Assembly: GCF_027924105.1 (NCBI RefSeq)
Contig: NZ_AP026972.1
Location: 682,001-746,000, forward strand
DNA from: Polynucleobacter sp. KF022
GTDB taxonomy: Bacteria; Pseudomonadota; Gammaproteobacteria; Burkholderiales; Burkholderiaceae
DNA length: 64,000 nucleotides
Direction: 5' to 3'
In this document: positions 1 through 6,717 of the stretch, piece after piece
How the letters are laid out: every line of letters begins with the position of its first letter
Numbering within the stretch: the stretch's first letter is position 1
The notes under the pieces: generated by a model
Databases searched by the model: none
Told to the model about the DNA's origin: nothing
The model's input: the letters and a program-made list of their open reading frames with translations, nothing else
Made by a program: the position numbers and the translations under genes

Positions 1-1
1 G

Positions 2-427
2 CGCAATCCAATCGTGATTAACGGTACTAGCTTTGTACCACCAAGCTCTGGTAGTGGTTTACATGGTCTGCCTGGAGACTATTTGAGTCCTAGCCGCTTT
101 ATTCGCGCACTCTTTTTATCAAAATCTGTACCAACCAATTACTCCACTGTTCAGCAAACGAATACTGCTTGGCATATTTTGGGTAGCTTTGATATTCCAC
201 CTGGTGCGATTAGCTTGCCAGCAACGAATGCCTATGGTGGTGGTGCAGGTGGTATTGAAATCACAGAATGGTCTGTGGTTGCAGACAATAAAAACTTGAT
301 GTATTACGTCAAGATGTTTGAGACCACCAATGTTCAGGCATTTGACTTCAAAAAGGTAGATCCAGCAGTTAAAGGGGTGCAGTACTACAACCTCAATAAG
401 CCTCAGACCTACACTCCAATTAACTAG
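2..427 (+). CDS. Choloylglycine hydrolase / penicillin V acylase family protein, C-terminal part
   Basis: The reading frame is open from the left edge, so this is the last ~141 residues of a gene that starts outside the window. A GTG at 14 is only an internal codon; the frame upstream of it reads RNPIV. The motif GLPGDYLSPSRFIRA and the later stretch WSVVADNKNLMYYVKMFET resemble the C-terminal half of the Ntn-type linear amide C-N hydrolases (choloylglycine hydrolase, penicillin V acylase). These enzymes cleave amide bonds using an N-terminal cysteine, which would lie in the missing part. Substrate cannot be told from this fragment; in free-living proteobacteria such proteins are often periplasmic and act on acylated amides. 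A T-run follows the stop codon. Confidence 0.72.
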   Translation, partial: RNPIVINGTSFVPPSSGSGLHGLPGDYLSPSRFIRALFLSKSVPTNYSTVQQTNTAWHILGSFDIPPGAISLPATNAYGGGAGGIEITEWSVVADNKNLMYYVKMFETTNVQAFDFKKVDPAVKGVQYYNLNKPQTYTPIN

Positions 428-451
428 GACTGCTGCTAGGTCTCTTTTTTT
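427..451 (+). terminator. Weak Rho-independent terminator after the acylase-like gene
   Basis: A short GGAC/GTCT stem (427-430 with 440-443, one G-T pair) is followed by a run of seven T at 445-451. The stem is poor, so only the T-run and the position just after the stop codon support the call. Confidence 0.4.
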
Positions 452-480
452 AACGCTGTAGCAAAGTATTCAGTTGGGGG

Positions 481-510
481 AGGATGGATGAGCCAAGCCC
501 CCGGCCCTAG
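481..510. repeat. Degenerate copy of the ffs 3' end (att-like direct repeat)
   Basis: These 30 bases match 1497-1526 at 26 of 30 positions in the same orientation. The second copy covers the last ~25 nt of the 4.5S RNA gene plus 5 flanking bases. No other part of ffs is duplicated here. The two copies bracket the HigBA-like pair. A duplicated 3' end of an RNA gene on the far side of foreign genes is the usual trace of site-specific integration into that RNA gene. No integrase is present between the copies, so this would be a decayed or trimmed element. Confidence 0.6.
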
Positions 511-533
511 GCTCTCATCAATCCGGCCCCACT

Positions 534-848
534 CTAGACCATTTTGATCAGAAGCTTCTTTCCGCAGGCATGAGCGTACTTTCGTAAGGTTGAAAACGAT
601 GGTGAATGGCTATCGCTCCGAATGGATGATTCGAGGCGTGAGATAGCGCTTTTTGTTGTTCCCATAATTTGCGCAACCTGTTCTTGAGTAAGCCCTGCTT
701 CTTTGCGGGCCTGAAATAATTCAGAAAGAGCTGCATATTCTTCTTCTAGAGCATCCCAAGCCTTTTTAAACTGCGGGTTAGCAAATAACTTTTCATCGTC
801 TTGGCGAGAGTGGGGTACAGGTGCATATCGATCTTTTTTCTTAATCAT
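534..848 (-). CDS. HigA-like antitoxin, XRE-family helix-turn-helix protein
   Basis: This 104-residue protein has a helix-turn-helix of the XRE/Cro type at about residues 48-75 (RKEAGLTQEQVAQIMGTT, then SAISRLES). The charged N-terminal part is typical of antitoxins that pair with Gp49-like HigB toxins. It probably binds and neutralises the toxin encoded just upstream and represses the shared promoter. The ATG has a purine-rich GAGG upstream and lies only 5 bp after the toxin stop codon, so the two are one transcript. Toxin-first order is typical of HigBA systems. The near-palindrome at 1193-1210 is a likely operator. Exact family assignment is by motif and context only. Confidence 0.82.
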   Translation of the reverse strand: MIKKKDRYAPVPHSRQDDEKLFANPQFKKAWDALEEEYAALSELFQARKEAGLTQEQVAQIMGTTKSAISRLESSIRSDSHSPSFSTLRKYAHACGKKLLIKMV

Positions 849-853
849 TTTCT

Positions 854-1186
854 TTAACCTCTTTCTTTCACCTCTTTTAGTCGCTTGCGCGCCTTCTTTA
901 TTTCCTTATCTGGGGTCTCTTGCGTTTTCTTAATAAAGCTATGCAAAACAATGATGCGTTTACCAATCATCATCCCGTAGAAAACTCGCCCAATACCTTC
1001 GCTACCCCTACAACGTATTTCAAATAAGCCATCACCCATTGCCCTAGAGTGGGGGAGTCTTAGATCAGCACCGTATTGCTCCATCAAATCTAGCAGGCGC
1101 CTGTAATCCGCCAAAACTCCTACAGGCCAAGAAAAAATCTCAGATTTAGTGCGCTCATTAAAGTAGTAGATAGTCCAAATGCTCAA
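854..1186 (-). CDS. HigB-like toxin, phage Gp49-like (RelE superfamily)
   Basis: This 110-residue basic protein has the layout of the Gp49-like/HigB toxins (PF05973). A central segment LFEIRCRGSEGIGRVFYG is followed by the strand RIIVLHSFIKKTQETP and a lysine/arginine-rich tail. Members of this family are RelE-fold mRNA interferases that act on translating ribosomes. The start is a TTG at 1186; no in-frame ATG or GTG lies nearby and the frame closes soon upstream. It sits directly upstream of a HigA-like antitoxin with 5 bp between them. The module is flanked by copies of the ffs 3' end, which suggests it arrived by integration next to the SRP RNA gene. Confidence 0.8.
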   Translation of the reverse strand: MSIWTIYYFNERTKSEIFSWPVGVLADYRRLLDLMEQYGADLRLPHSRAMGDGLFEIRCRGSEGIGRVFYGMMIGKRIIVLHSFIKKTQETPDKEIKKARKRLKEVKERG

Positions 1187-1192
1187 GATAAT

Positions 1193-1210
1193 GTTCTCAT
1201 ATATGTGAAC
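1193..1210. promoter_or_regulatory. Candidate antitoxin operator (18-bp near-palindrome)
   Basis: GTTCTCATATATGTGAAC is symmetric at 16 of 18 positions and lies 6 bp upstream of the toxin start codon on the minus strand. XRE-type antitoxins usually autoregulate by binding such dyads over their own promoter. I found no convincing -35/-10 pair around it. Confidence 0.55.
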
Positions 1211-1501
1211 TTATTGCAACCGTGGGATGTAATGCGATAGAAGAAAAAGCCGGTAAATGGGGCTGGGAAGAGTTTCTCCAGCTTATGAAGAGAGGAGTGC
1301 TTTGTTTATCAGTAAGAACTGATTTTTATGTGGGTAGTGCTGCAAATTGACCTAAGGCAGGCGCTCCTAAATACCAAGTTAGAATATCAGCAAATAAGAG
1401 ACAAAAGCGCCACAGAAATGATGTTGCAAATCAGGCTACAAACGTTGCCCAGTAAGCAACAGTTGTGAGAGTGACGAACCTGAATAAATGAAGTGAAGGG
1501 T
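1211..1501. other. Non-coding stretch between the TA operator and ffs
   Basis: No credible gene is visible on either strand. The one longer open frame here, 1387-1575 minus, overlaps the 4.5S RNA gene and has no protein-like character. No integrase remnant, tRNA or repeat was recognised. It may be leftover DNA of the putative inserted element that brought in the toxin-antitoxin pair. Confidence 0.5.
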
Positions 1502-1599
1502 GGATGAGCCAAACCCCCGGCACTGGTAGAAATTGGGTTTGGCTGCTTCGTTCCCGACCTGACCAGGTTATCCAACCCACCATGCGGGGAGGCCCATCC
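1502..1599 (-). ncRNA. ffs: 4.5S RNA, signal recognition particle small RNA
   Basis: Read on the minus strand, the segment carries the SRP core: CAGGTCAGGTCGGGAACGAA followed by GCAGCC, which is the conserved symmetric/asymmetric loop region bound by Ffh (the M domain). The ends pair: GGATGGGCC at 1599-1591 with GGCTCATCC at 1510-1502, giving a 9-bp closing helix with one G-U. The length of ~98 nt fits the short gammaproteobacterial/betaproteobacterial form. With Ffh it delivers ribosomes making membrane proteins to FtsY. It is divergent from dnaX, a common Burkholderiales arrangement. A -10-like TAAAAT lies at 1611-1606. The last ~25 nt are repeated at 481-510. Confidence 0.95.
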
Positions 1600-1605
1600 A
1601 ATTCC

Positions 1606-1635
1606 ATTTTAGCTTGTTAGAATGTAAGACATGAC
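1606..1635 (-). promoter_or_regulatory. Candidate ffs promoter overlapping the dnaX start
   Basis: On the minus strand TAAAAT (1611-1606) is 6 bp before the inferred 5' end of 4.5S RNA. The expected -35 region falls at about 1629-1635, across the dnaX start codon, and is a poor match to TTGACA. Support is mainly the -10 and its spacing. Confidence 0.35.
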
Positions 1636-3301
1636 AGCATTGGCATTGGCCCGTTCGTGGCGCCCCAAAACCTTCTCTGAATTAGTCGGCCAAGACCATG
1701 TGGTTAAGGCTTTAACTCATGCTTTGGATCAGGGTCGCCTGCACCATGCATGGCTATTTACTGGCACCCGTGGGGTAGGTAAGACCACCATTGCCCGAAT
1801 TATGGCAAAAGCCCTCAATTGCACAGGATCTGATGGTTCCGGCAAGATGACTTCAGAGCCTTGCGGAAAATGCCCAGCTTGCATGGAAATTGATGCAGGT
1901 CGCTTTGTTGACTATATCGAGATGGATGCCGCAAGTAATCGTGGTGTTGACGATATTGCTGCTCTCCTAGAAAAAGCTGCTTACGCACCAAGTAATGGTC
2001 GTTATAAGGTTTACATGATTGACGAGGTGCACATGCTCACCAATCATGCCTTTAATGCCATGCTCAAAACCTTGGAAGAGCCTCCAGAGCACGTCAAATT
2101 TATTTTGGCTACAACCGATCCGCAAAAGATCCCAGTTACTATTTTGTCTCGTTGCTTGCAGTTCAACCTCAAGCAAATGCCAGTACCGCTCATCGTTGAG
2201 CATTTGGAGAAAGTACTCGCCTCCGAAAAAGTGGAATACGAAGTCAATGCCTTGCGTGTCTTAGCTAAAGCAGCCCAAGGCTCTATGCGTGATGCTCTGT
2301 CTCTGACCGACCAAGCTATTGCTTATGCCGCCGGCAAAGTGACTGAAGAGTCTGTCCGCGGCATGCTCGGCACATTAGATGATGCTTATCTCATTCGCAT
2401 TCTGGATTGTTTGATTGCTAAAGATGGCGCAAGCCTTCTCTCTGTTGCAAATGAAATGGGCGAACGCAGCATGTCCTTCTCATTAGCATTGCAAGATCTC
2501 TCTAGTTTGTTGCAAAAGATTGCAGCAGCTCAAGTTGTTCCTGAATCTGTATTGGATGATTGGCCAGAAGCAGGTGAGATTCGTCGTTTGGCTACTCAAT
2601 TAACAAAAGAAGAAGCGCAACTCTTCTATCAAATTACAATTACTAGTCGTCCAGATTTATCACTTGCTCCAGATGAGCAAACCGGCTTTGCTATGACGCT
2701 CTTGCGCATGTTGGCGTTTCGTCCGGGCAGTGGTGGAGGCGGTAGTTCATCTCCAGCACCTTCAGCTCCACAGGTAAATACGGCTCGTCCAGCACCCGCT
2801 GCACCAGCATCCAGAACAGCTGCTCCTGCGCCTACAGCAAAGTCTGCCTCTACCGCTCCAGCTCCAGCATCTTCGGCTGCTGCTTCAGCCCCGGTTGCTG
2901 CTGCAGGTAACTCAGCAGAACGTCCCGATTGGCATGCATTGATGCGTCAGCTGCCAGTTAAAGGCTTGGTGCAGCAGTTGGCGTTCCAGACAGAGTTGCA
3001 AGATTGGAATGACTCCGCTGCAGGTGTGCGTGCAACGATTGTGACGCCAATGCCGCAGCTGGCTTCCGAAGCTTCTGTTGGTCGTTTATGTGATGCGCTG
3101 ACTGCGCACTTTGGTAAGCCGGTGAAGATCGTAATTGAAAAAGGTGAAGTAGAGGGCAAGACCGTTGCTAAGGTTGATGCCCAGATTCATCAAGAGAAAA
3201 GAATGAACGCTGAGCAAATGATTGCAGCTGATCCATTCATTCAGCAATTAGAAAAAGAGTTCGGCGCCAAAGTAGTTGGTGGCTCAGTAAAGCCACTTTA
3301 A
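1631..3301 (+). CDS. dnaX: DNA polymerase III subunit gamma/tau
   Basis: Clamp-loader ATPase subunit of the replicative polymerase. The N-terminal AAA+ domain shows Walker A GTRGVGKT at residues 45-52, the zinc-binding cysteines (C64, then CGKCPAC), and the Walker B/DEVH region MIDEVHMLTNHAFNAMLKTLEEPPEH in two adjoining stretches. Sensor residues (LATTDPQKIPVTILSRC) follow. Residues ~365-430 are an Ala/Pro/Ser-rich linker, then a C-terminal domain like domain V of tau that contacts the polymerase alpha subunit. At 556 residues it is shorter than the E. coli protein but normal for this group. I saw no A-rich slippery heptamer, so a programmed frameshift making gamma is not supported. ybaB and recR follow, as in many bacteria. 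Confidence 0.97.
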   Translation: MTALALARSWRPKTFSELVGQDHVVKALTHALDQGRLHHAWLFTGTRGVGKTTIARIMAKALNCTGSDGSGKMTSEPCGKCPACMEIDAGRFVDYIEMDAASNRGVDDIAALLEKAAYAPSNGRYKVYMIDEVHMLTNHAFNAMLKTLEEPPEHVKFILATTDPQKIPVTILSRCLQFNLKQMPVPLIVEHLEKVLASEKVEYEVNALRVLAKAAQGSMRDALSLTDQAIAYAAGKVTEESVRGMLGTLDDAYLIRILDCLIAKDGASLLSVANEMGERSMSFSLALQDLSSLLQKIAAAQVVPESVLDDWPEAGEIRRLATQLTKEEAQLFYQITITSRPDLSLAPDEQTGFAMTLLRMLAFRPGSGGGGSSSPAPSAPQVNTARPAPAAPASRTAAPAPTAKSASTAPAPASSAAASAPVAAAGNSAERPDWHALMRQLPVKGLVQQLAFQTELQDWNDSAAGVRATIVTPMPQLASEASVGRLCDALTAHFGKPVKIVIEKGEVEGKTVAKVDAQIHQEKRMNAEQMIAADPFIQQLEKEFGAKVVGGSVKPL

Positions 3302-3368
3302 TTTGATCACTCAGTACAAGCTCTTTAATTTAAATATCAATATTCAAAAGCACTAAGGAAATAAAGCG

Positions 3369-3692
3369 ATGATGAAAGGTGGACTTGCTGGCCTCATGAA
3401 ACAGGCTCAGCAGATGCAAGAGAAGATGAAAACTGCGCAAGCCGAGTTGGCTGCGTTAGAAGTGACTGGTCAAGCAGCTGGTGGCTTAGTTAAGGTAACT
3501 ATCTCTGGCAAATACGAACTCAAGCGTGTGCAGATTGATCCAGGCGCAATGGATGATCGCGAGATGTTAGAAGACCTAATCGTGACCGCCTATACAGAAG
3601 CATTTAAGCAAGTAGAAGCCGCTAGCGCACAGATGATGTCAGGTGCTACTGCTGGTATGCCAATGCCTCCTGGCTTCAAGTTGCCGTTCTAA
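3369..3692 (+). CDS. ybaB: Nucleoid-associated protein YbaB/EbfC family
   Basis: This 107-residue protein is of the YbaB/EbfC type: an N-terminal helix with MKQAQQMQEKMKTAQAELA, the conserved strand VKVTISGKYELKRVQIDP, and a helical C-terminus ending in GMPMPPGFKLPF. Family members form tweezer-shaped dimers that bind DNA and are nearly always encoded between dnaX and recR. The ATG is doubled (3369 and 3372) behind an AAGGAAATAAAG-type ribosome binding site. It is probably co-transcribed with dnaX (67 bp gap) and recR (24 bp gap). Confidence 0.95.
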   Translation: MMKGGLAGLMKQAQQMQEKMKTAQAELAALEVTGQAAGGLVKVTISGKYELKRVQIDPGAMDDREMLEDLIVTAYTEAFKQVEAASAQMMSGATAGMPMPPGFKLPF

Positions 3693-3716
3693 CTTAATTA
3701 TTTAGTTGAATTCTGA

Positions 3717-4331
3717 ATGGCACGCATAGAAGCACCTCAAGATGCACTCGGTCGATTGATCGAGGCTTTGCGCGTGCTTCCTGGTGTAGGCCCTAAGTCT
3801 GCCCAGCGCATGGCCTTCTATCTATTGCAGCATGATCGCAATGGCGCTGCTGTACTTGCTCAGTCATTGGGTGAGGCAGTGGAAACGGTAGGGCACTGCG
3901 CGCGTTGTAATACATTTTCAGAAACACAGATTTGCAGCACATGCTCTGATGAGCGTCGTGACCCATCACTACTGTGTATTGTGGAAACACCAGCTGACCA
4001 AGTCATGGTGGAGCAGACTCTCAGTTTCAAAGGTAACTACTTTGTATTGATGGGCCGTCTCTCGCCACTTGATGGCATGGGCCCAAATGAAATTGGTTTT
4101 GATCGCCTGCTCAATCGCATTGAGACTCCTGATACTGGGGTTCCTATTCGGGAAGTAGTCTTGGCCACCAACTTCACCAGTGAGGGCGAAGCAACTGCCC
4201 ATTACATTGGTGAGGTTCTCAAATCTAAAGGCATTAAAGTGACTCGCATTGCGCGCGGCATTCCGGTGGGCGGTGAACTCGAGTATGTTGACGCTGGCAC
4301 ACTAGCTCGTGCCTTAATGGACCGCCGATAG
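3717..4331 (+). CDS. recR: Recombination mediator protein RecR
   Basis: RecR acts with RecO (and RecF) to load RecA at gaps and stalled forks. The 204-residue protein has the expected order: a helix-hairpin-helix near the N-terminus (LRVLPGVGPKSAQRMAFYLL), a four-cysteine zinc motif (CARCNTFSETQICSTC), then the Toprim domain starting at LLCIVETPADQVMVEQT. It ends with the Walker-like GIPVGGELEYVDAGTL region. Length is standard. It is the last gene of the dnaX-ybaB-recR block and is followed by a clear terminator. Confidence 0.97.
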   Translation: MARIEAPQDALGRLIEALRVLPGVGPKSAQRMAFYLLQHDRNGAAVLAQSLGEAVETVGHCARCNTFSETQICSTCSDERRDPSLLCIVETPADQVMVEQTLSFKGNYFVLMGRLSPLDGMGPNEIGFDRLLNRIETPDTGVPIREVVLATNFTSEGEATAHYIGEVLKSKGIKVTRIARGIPVGGELEYVDAGTLARALMDRR

Positions 4332-4358
4332 TCTTTGCCGCCTATTGGCCAAAGTCTT

Positions 4359-4383
4359 AAAAGGTTGCAATTTGCAACTTTTT
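4359..4383 (+). terminator. Rho-independent terminator after recR
   Basis: AAAAGGTTGCA (4359-4369) pairs over 11 positions, one G-T, with TGCAACTTTTT (4373-4383) around a 3-nt loop. It ends in a T-run and separates recR from the toxin-antitoxin pair. Confidence 0.72.
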
Positions 4384-4420
4384 GTGTTAAATTGACACTC
4401 ATTCGATGGGGGGATCAATT

Positions 4421-4639
4421 ATGTCTATAGCCATTAAGTTATCCGATCTTTTGGTGGAAGATGCTAAGCCTTATGCGCAGGCGATGCATAGATCTATTCC
4501 GAAGCAAATAGAATATTGGGCTCGTTTAGGTAAGGTTGCGGAGGAGAATCCCGATCTCCCGATCCATATGCTCCAGGATATGTTGGTCAGCATTGAGGAA
4601 GTAAAAGCCGGCAATCTCAATCCGTATAAATTCGGATGA
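4421..4639 (+). CDS. ParD-like antitoxin of a type II toxin-antitoxin pair
   Basis: A 72-residue protein if started at the ATG at 4421. That start is preferred because GGGGGGA at 4408-4414 sits 6 bp before it, while an ATG at 4406 would bury this site. The sequence (SIAIKLSDLLVEDAKPYAQAMHRSIPKQIEYWARLGKVAEENPDL in overlapping short stretches) resembles the ParD-like antitoxins with a ribbon-helix-helix N-terminus. The stop codon overlaps the start of the toxin gene (ATGA), showing translational coupling. It likely neutralises that toxin and represses the operon. Confidence 0.75.
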   Translation: MSIAIKLSDLLVEDAKPYAQAMHRSIPKQIEYWARLGKVAEENPDLPIHMLQDMLVSIEEVKAGNLNPYKFG

Positions 4640-4908
4640 TCGTATCCACAACCCCTAGATTTGATAGGGCAATTAAGAAAATATCACCTGCCGAAAAAAA
4701 GACCCTTGATGGAGCAGTGAAGAGCATCATGGCTGAGCCATATAAAGGTGAGGCAAAAAAAGGTGATTTATCGGGTATTCAGGTAATTAAATTTAGACAT
4801 CTGAAGCAACAGATGCTGTTGGCATATTCAGTTAGCCTCGATAGTGCTCAGCTAGTATTAATGGGTTATGGAGTTCATGAAAATTTCTATCGTGATTTAA
4901 AGCGCTAG
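4636..4908 (+). CDS. RelE/ParE superfamily toxin
   Basis: This 90-residue basic protein matches the small RelE/ParE fold: N-terminal helix (FDRAIKKISPAEKKTLDGA), then KKGDLSGIQVIKFRHLKQ and the strand pair QMLLAYSVSLDSAQLVLMGYG, ending HENFYRDLKR like YafQ/RelE-type toxins. Members cleave mRNA at the ribosome or poison gyrase; which applies here cannot be told. It overlaps its antitoxin by 4 bp. This is the second type II pair in the first 5 kb. Confidence 0.75.
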   Translation: MIVSTTPRFDRAIKKISPAEKKTLDGAVKSIMAEPYKGEAKKGDLSGIQVIKFRHLKQQMLLAYSVSLDSAQLVLMGYGVHENFYRDLKR

Positions 4909-5106
4909 GCATTAAATCTTGCATTATTAGTAGTAATGCGTGGCCCATTTTTCACATTGCCGTCATAAAGACTAGGTAAATTGCCTCTTTTTGGGGATAA
5001 TTTGGTCTGCGCCACCCTTGGGCTTCAATCCCAGGCTGTGTTTGCCTTGTTTTCCTATCGGCATGTTGCTAATGCATAGCACTGGCATCCCAACTAGAAA
5101 TTGTGA

Positions 5107-6522
5107 ATGACCCGAAAGATTTATCTACTCCTCCTGCTGAGCATAATTTGCACATTTTTCGGGGCAACTGCATTTGCGCAGAAGGCGGGATCAGGCTCGG
5201 ACCAAATTGCGAGCTTTGCATCGCCTATTGATGATTTGCCAACCGAAGGAACGCTTTTTGGTTTGCCTGTAAATATTCACGGACAAACAACTTACATCAA
5301 TCAACGTTACAACAATTTCACATCCAGCTACTCTGGAGAAAATAGCCTTTCTTCATCGAAGTCAATGAGCTACACCTGGTCAGGCACTCTATTTTTTGGT
5401 GCACGCTTAGCCCCAAACACAGATATCTATTTCAATCCAGAGGTGGTGTCAGGCGTGCCATTTTCTGATTTAGTTGGTCTTGGCGGATTTTCTAACGGTG
5501 AAGCGACAAAAGCAGCTGGGTTAAATGCAAAGTTTTATTCTGCTCGCGCATTTCTGCGTCAAACCATTAATCAAGAGGGCGATAAAGTTGTTCTCGAAAA
5601 TGAAGCAAATCAAATTACGCAAACCGTTAGCAGTAATCGTGTTGTGCTTACCGCTGGACAGTTTTCCACTTTAGATATTTTTGACGATAGCAAATACGCC
5701 AAAGACCCTCGCATTCAGTTCATGAACTGGGGCAATATGACCTATCTAGCCTATGACTACGCAGCTGACGCACGCGGCTACAGTAGTGGCTTAGCGGGTG
5801 AATGGTACCTCAGTAATTGGGTTATGAGAGCTTCTCGTATGCTGGCTCCAAAGTCCCCCAATGGCCGCGATTTAAATTGGCAAATATTTAATGCCTATGG
5901 CGATCAAATTGAAGTGGAGCGTCAACACAATATTGCAGATTTACCAGGTAAGGTAAGTGTGCTTGCTTATCGCAATCGAATGATTCTGGCGCGTTTTCAG
6001 GATGCGACAAATTATGTGGTTGCTAATAACGCTCAAGGTACGCAAGCAATCAATAATGTACGAACCAACTATCAATACAAAACCGGTGTTGGTATTAATG
6101 GCGAACAAGCTTTAACAAAAGACTTAGGTATCTATGGTCGCGCTTTCACTTCTGATGGTCATACTGAAACGATGTCGTTTACTGAAGCAGATAATTCCAT
6201 ATCAGTAGGCATGGGATTGAATGGCACAAGTTGGAGTCGACCTAAAGATACGATTGGCATCTCGATGATGCAAAACGGCTTATCCAGTTATCGCAAAAAC
6301 TATTTGCAATCTGGTGGGGTGTCTTACTTTATTGGCGACTATGCTGGCCCTGGTCAAACAATTTCTTATCGTCCAGAGCGAATCGGGGAGGTGTATTACA
6401 ACGCCACCGTGATCAAGAATGTCCTAGCAGGATTGAACTTTCAGCACATTAATAATCCTGCCTACAACTCCGCTCGCGGGCCTGTGAACATTCTGTCTTT
6501 TAGGGTTCATGCCGAGTTTTAA
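5107..6522 (+). CDS. OprB-family carbohydrate-selective porin
   Basis: The 471-residue protein starts with a clear signal peptide (hydrophobic core LLLLLSIICTFFGATAFA, cleavage likely after residue 24). The body has long amphipathic strands and motifs typical of OprB porins: FFGARLAPNTDIYFNPEVVSG, LTAGQFSTLDIFDD, and MNWGNMTYLAYDYAADARGY in separate stretches. The protein ends in aromatic Phe (HAEF), as expected for BAM-dependent beta-barrels. It probably lets small neutral or acidic solutes cross the outer membrane. It stands alone ahead of the efflux operon with a 195-bp gap. The substrate is unknown. Confidence 0.8.
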   Translation: MTRKIYLLLLLSIICTFFGATAFAQKAGSGSDQIASFASPIDDLPTEGTLFGLPVNIHGQTTYINQRYNNFTSSYSGENSLSSSKSMSYTWSGTLFFGARLAPNTDIYFNPEVVSGVPFSDLVGLGGFSNGEATKAAGLNAKFYSARAFLRQTINQEGDKVVLENEANQITQTVSSNRVVLTAGQFSTLDIFDDSKYAKDPRIQFMNWGNMTYLAYDYAADARGYSSGLAGEWYLSNWVMRASRMLAPKSPNGRDLNWQIFNAYGDQIEVERQHNIADLPGKVSVLAYRNRMILARFQDATNYVVANNAQGTQAINNVRTNYQYKTGVGINGEQALTKDLGIYGRAFTSDGHTETMSFTEADNSISVGMGLNGTSWSRPKDTIGISMMQNGLSSYRKNYLQSGGVSYFIGDYAGPGQTISYRPERIGEVYYNATVIKNVLAGLNFQHINNPAYNSARGPVNILSFRVHAEF

Positions 6523-6717
6523 GGGCTTTGCTGACGGCAGGCATAGGGGGCATAATTATTATCTTTATAATCAATAACTTAGAGAGATCTAATTATTCGG
6601 CTTTTGACTTTTGTCCACTATAATCTTTAAAACCCCCTGAAATGGGCATAGATTGGATCTAAATCTGCATCTGGGGCTATAAAAAACAGTATTTGATTGA
6701 TTTAGAGGCAGCCGCAT

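Noticed and set aside
1387..1575. 62-residue open frame on the minus strand
   Set aside because: It overlaps the 4.5S RNA gene, which explains the sequence better, and has no ribosome binding site.
2019..2264. Open frame on the plus strand inside dnaX
   Set aside because: It lies wholly in another frame of the AAA+ domain of dnaX and has no protein-like features of its own.
2700..2900. Possible programmed frameshift in dnaX making gamma
   Set aside because: No A-rich slippery heptamer followed by a stem was found; the Ala/Pro-rich linker is a normal tau feature.
6605..6624. TTGACT followed by TATAAT upstream of the efflux operon as a full promoter
   Set aside because: The spacing is only 9 bp, so the two hexamers cannot form one promoter; only the -10 is noted.
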